This document shows, piece after piece, positions 62,592 to 64,000 of a stretch of 64,000 nucleotides of DNA. The stretch spans positions 1,736,001 through 1,800,000 of the forward strand of contig OY761822.1 in NCBI GenBank assembly GCA_963664945.1, in the 5' to 3' direction. The stretch comes from UBA6522 sp963664945. GTDB lineage: Bacteria; Pseudomonadota; Gammaproteobacteria; Steroidobacterales; Rariloculaceae. The position numbers and the translations under genes are program-made. The notes beneath the pieces are model-generated. The model did not search any database. It saw only the letters and a program-made list of their open reading frames with translations, and was not told the origin of the DNA. Position 1 is the first letter of the stretch; each line of letters opens with the position of its first letter.

Positions 62592-62609
62592 CTAGTCTGA
62601 AACTAGTCT
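62592..62609 (-). promoter_or_regulatory. Tandem CTAGTCT operator-like sites
   Basis: CTAGTCT at 62592-62598 and 62603-62609, 11 bp apart (about one helical turn), in the AT-rich gap between the antitoxin and the divergent membrane-protein gene. The same heptamer lies upstream of the homologous pair at 56701-56943. Confidence 0.5.
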
Positions 62610-62660
62610 TATTTTTCGCTGCGGTCAAGCGTGAAATCAGCATCTATAATCGAGCCGGTC

Positions 62661-64000
62661 ATGAATAACGATGGGCCTGCCCAGACAAATCCGCCCCGCA
62701 ACCTGATGCTGTTGATTGCCCTGGCCCAGGGCATCGCGCTGTTGTTACTTTGGCGCGCACTGACCAACGAGACGTGGCCCGCTCAACAGCCGACCGTCAA
62801 TTTCCCGCTCTGGACCCTGGCGATCGTAATACCCGCGTTGCTCTTGCTCAGCCTCGAATCAGGCCGCGCGGTCCGGACCGTCAGCCGCGTGGGCCTGTTC
62901 TGCGTCGTGCTTGTACTGCCGGCGGTCCATATCGGCTGGCAGGCATCCCCATTTGGCGAATTCCCCATCGCCTCCCTGCTCTTCGTCTACATCGTCACCA
63001 TGGGGATCGCCTGTTTCAAGGCGTTGATGTACCTCCAGCTACACATGACAAACGCGCCGATCGCCTACCGGTCGCTGTTCAGGTACTCGTGGCGAAACTT
63101 TCTCGTGATCGCCTTGACGGCCCCCCTGGTGTGGGGCGTCGCGTTGATCCTGTTTCTCTGGGGGGCCCTGTTCCAGGCAATCGGTATCGACTTCTTTGCC
63201 GATCTTTTCGCCAGGGACTGGTTCCTGTTTCCCGTCCTGGCGGTCGCATTCGGACTCGGAGTGCTGATCTTCAGGCACCTGGCAACGGTGATCGACGGCA
63301 TCACGAGCCTGCTTGAGGGGCTCATTCGGCTGCTCTTCCCGCTGATCATTTCGGTGGTCGCAATTTTCCTCGCGGCGCTGCCGTTCACCGGCCTGCAGCC
63401 GCTGTGGGAAACCGGCAACGGCACCGCACTGTTGATGGGGATGAACATTTTCGCGCTGTTCTTCGCCAACGCGGTCTACCAGCCCGGCCGCCGACCGCCC
63501 TACCCGGCGATCGTCCATCGGCTGCTGTATGCGGGGACCTGCCTGCTCCCCATCATCTCCATGCTGGCCCTGTACGGGCTGTATCTCCGGATCGCGCAAT
63601 ACGGCTGGACCGTGGAGCGGTGCTGGGCGCTGGTCGTATGCATCCTGCTGGCGTTGTTCTCCGCCGGTTACTCGCTGGGGATCGTGAGGCGCCGGGACGA
63701 CTGGCCCGAAACCCTCGGGCGCGTCAACGTGATCATGGGATGGGTCATCGTGGCGCTGATGTTGCTGGTCAACACGCCGCTGCTCGACTTCCGGTCCATC
63801 TCGCTGGCAAGTCAATTCGCCCGGGTGGAGCGCGGCGAGATCGAGATTTACGACTTCGACTTCTTCTACGCCCGCGAGCACCTGGCGCGCCCTGCCTGGC
63901 TGAGAACGCAGGCGCTGCTTGGGGAGGTCGAGGACACCGATGAGCGGTTGGCGGAACTTATCCGCGAACCACGACTATCGCGGACACCCGTCGCGGGCGC
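62661..64000 (+). CDS. DUF4153-family membrane protein (partial, runs off the window)
   Basis: At least 446 residues, open at the window end. ATG 62661 starts a soluble N-terminus (MNNDGPAQTNPPRNLMLLIA), then about 11 membrane helices, among them LWTLAIVIPALLLLSL, PIASLLFVYIVTMGIACF and ISVVAIFLAALPFTGL. The segment MNIFALFFANAVYQPG and the later VNVIMGWVIVALMLLVNTP fit DUF4153. After the last helix a soluble domain begins (FARVERGEIEIYDFDFFYAREHL). Function unknown; divergent from the antitoxin gene. Confidence 0.82.
   Translation, partial: MNNDGPAQTNPPRNLMLLIALAQGIALLLLWRALTNETWPAQQPTVNFPLWTLAIVIPALLLLSLESGRAVRTVSRVGLFCVVLVLPAVHIGWQASPFGEFPIASLLFVYIVTMGIACFKALMYLQLHMTNAPIAYRSLFRYSWRNFLVIALTAPLVWGVALILFLWGALFQAIGIDFFADLFARDWFLFPVLAVAFGLGVLIFRHLATVIDGITSLLEGLIRLLFPLIISVVAIFLAALPFTGLQPLWETGNGTALLMGMNIFALFFANAVYQPGRRPPYPAIVHRLLYAGTCLLPIISMLALYGLYLRIAQYGWTVERCWALVVCILLALFSAGYSLGIVRRRDDWPETLGRVNVIMGWVIVALMLLVNTPLLDFRSISLASQFARVERGEIEIYDFDFFYAREHLARPAWLRTQALLGEVEDTDERLAELIREPRLSRTPVAG

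Overview
The window is GC-rich, densely coded bacterial chromosome. The likely source is an uncultured, probably marine or host-associated proteobacterium. A gammaproteobacterium is my best guess, from the soxBDAG operon with a GlxA-type AraC regulator, the TonB receptors, the DASS transporter and the many toxin-antitoxin pairs. That assignment is inference: there is no rRNA or other marker gene here.

Region 1 (1-18062) is a one-carbon and methylated-amine region. A tightly overlapping operon encodes a corrinoid protein, a DUF1638 protein, a small 'virulence factor' family protein, a MetV-like cysteine-rich protein, MetF, a methyl-THF:corrinoid methyltransferase, a corrinoid-reactivating ASKHA ferredoxin protein and an FAD/GcvT demethylating dehydrogenase. 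Then come a coiled-coil membrane protein, a Uma2 nuclease and soxBDAG (heterotetrameric sarcosine oxidase), then a Phd/RelE pair and a GbdR-like regulator. Together they fit stepwise N-demethylation of a betaine-type substrate to glycine, with methyl groups passed to tetrahydrofolate. Three enzymes of this region carry in-frame minisatellite insertions or tails.

Region 2 (18065-27785) has an IS1202/ISNCY-type insertion sequence with a 15-bp target duplication, a TauD-like dioxygenase, a secreted amidohydrolase, a RidA lipoprotein and a TonB receptor. It ends with decayed genes (a TPR protein, a frameshifted ParE beside an intact ParD), a small inverted-repeat element and tRNA-Met(CAU).

Region 3 (27971-36042) holds exported redox genes: a dihaem cytochrome c, a DUF6152 fusion protein, a p-cresol-methylhydroxylase-like flavoprotein with its cytochrome c, and a second TonB receptor.

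Region 4 (36133-45517) is a promoter with a 20-bp palindromic operator followed by two overlapping AAA-type ATPase genes. The first has lost its 5' part. The second is split by a 6,961-bp block of Mu-like phage head genes flanked by a 5-bp direct repeat (GACAT). Removing the block and one repeat restores the ATPase frame exactly.

Region 5 (45555-61602) carries mostly exported catabolic or orphan proteins: an aldo/keto-reductase-like protein lacking catalytic residues, an alpha/beta hydrolase, an orphan TRAP binding protein, a DASS symporter, an amidohydrolase-like protein without its metal motif, DoxX, two DUF6152 proteins around their partner family, and a beta-propeller. A VapBC pair, an isopenicillin-N-synthase-like dioxygenase and a giant membrane/spermidine-synthase fusion follow.

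Region 6 (61688-64000) has a miniature inverted-repeat element that supplies the C-terminus of a VapC toxin, the VapB-like antitoxin, and a DUF4153 membrane protein running off the end.
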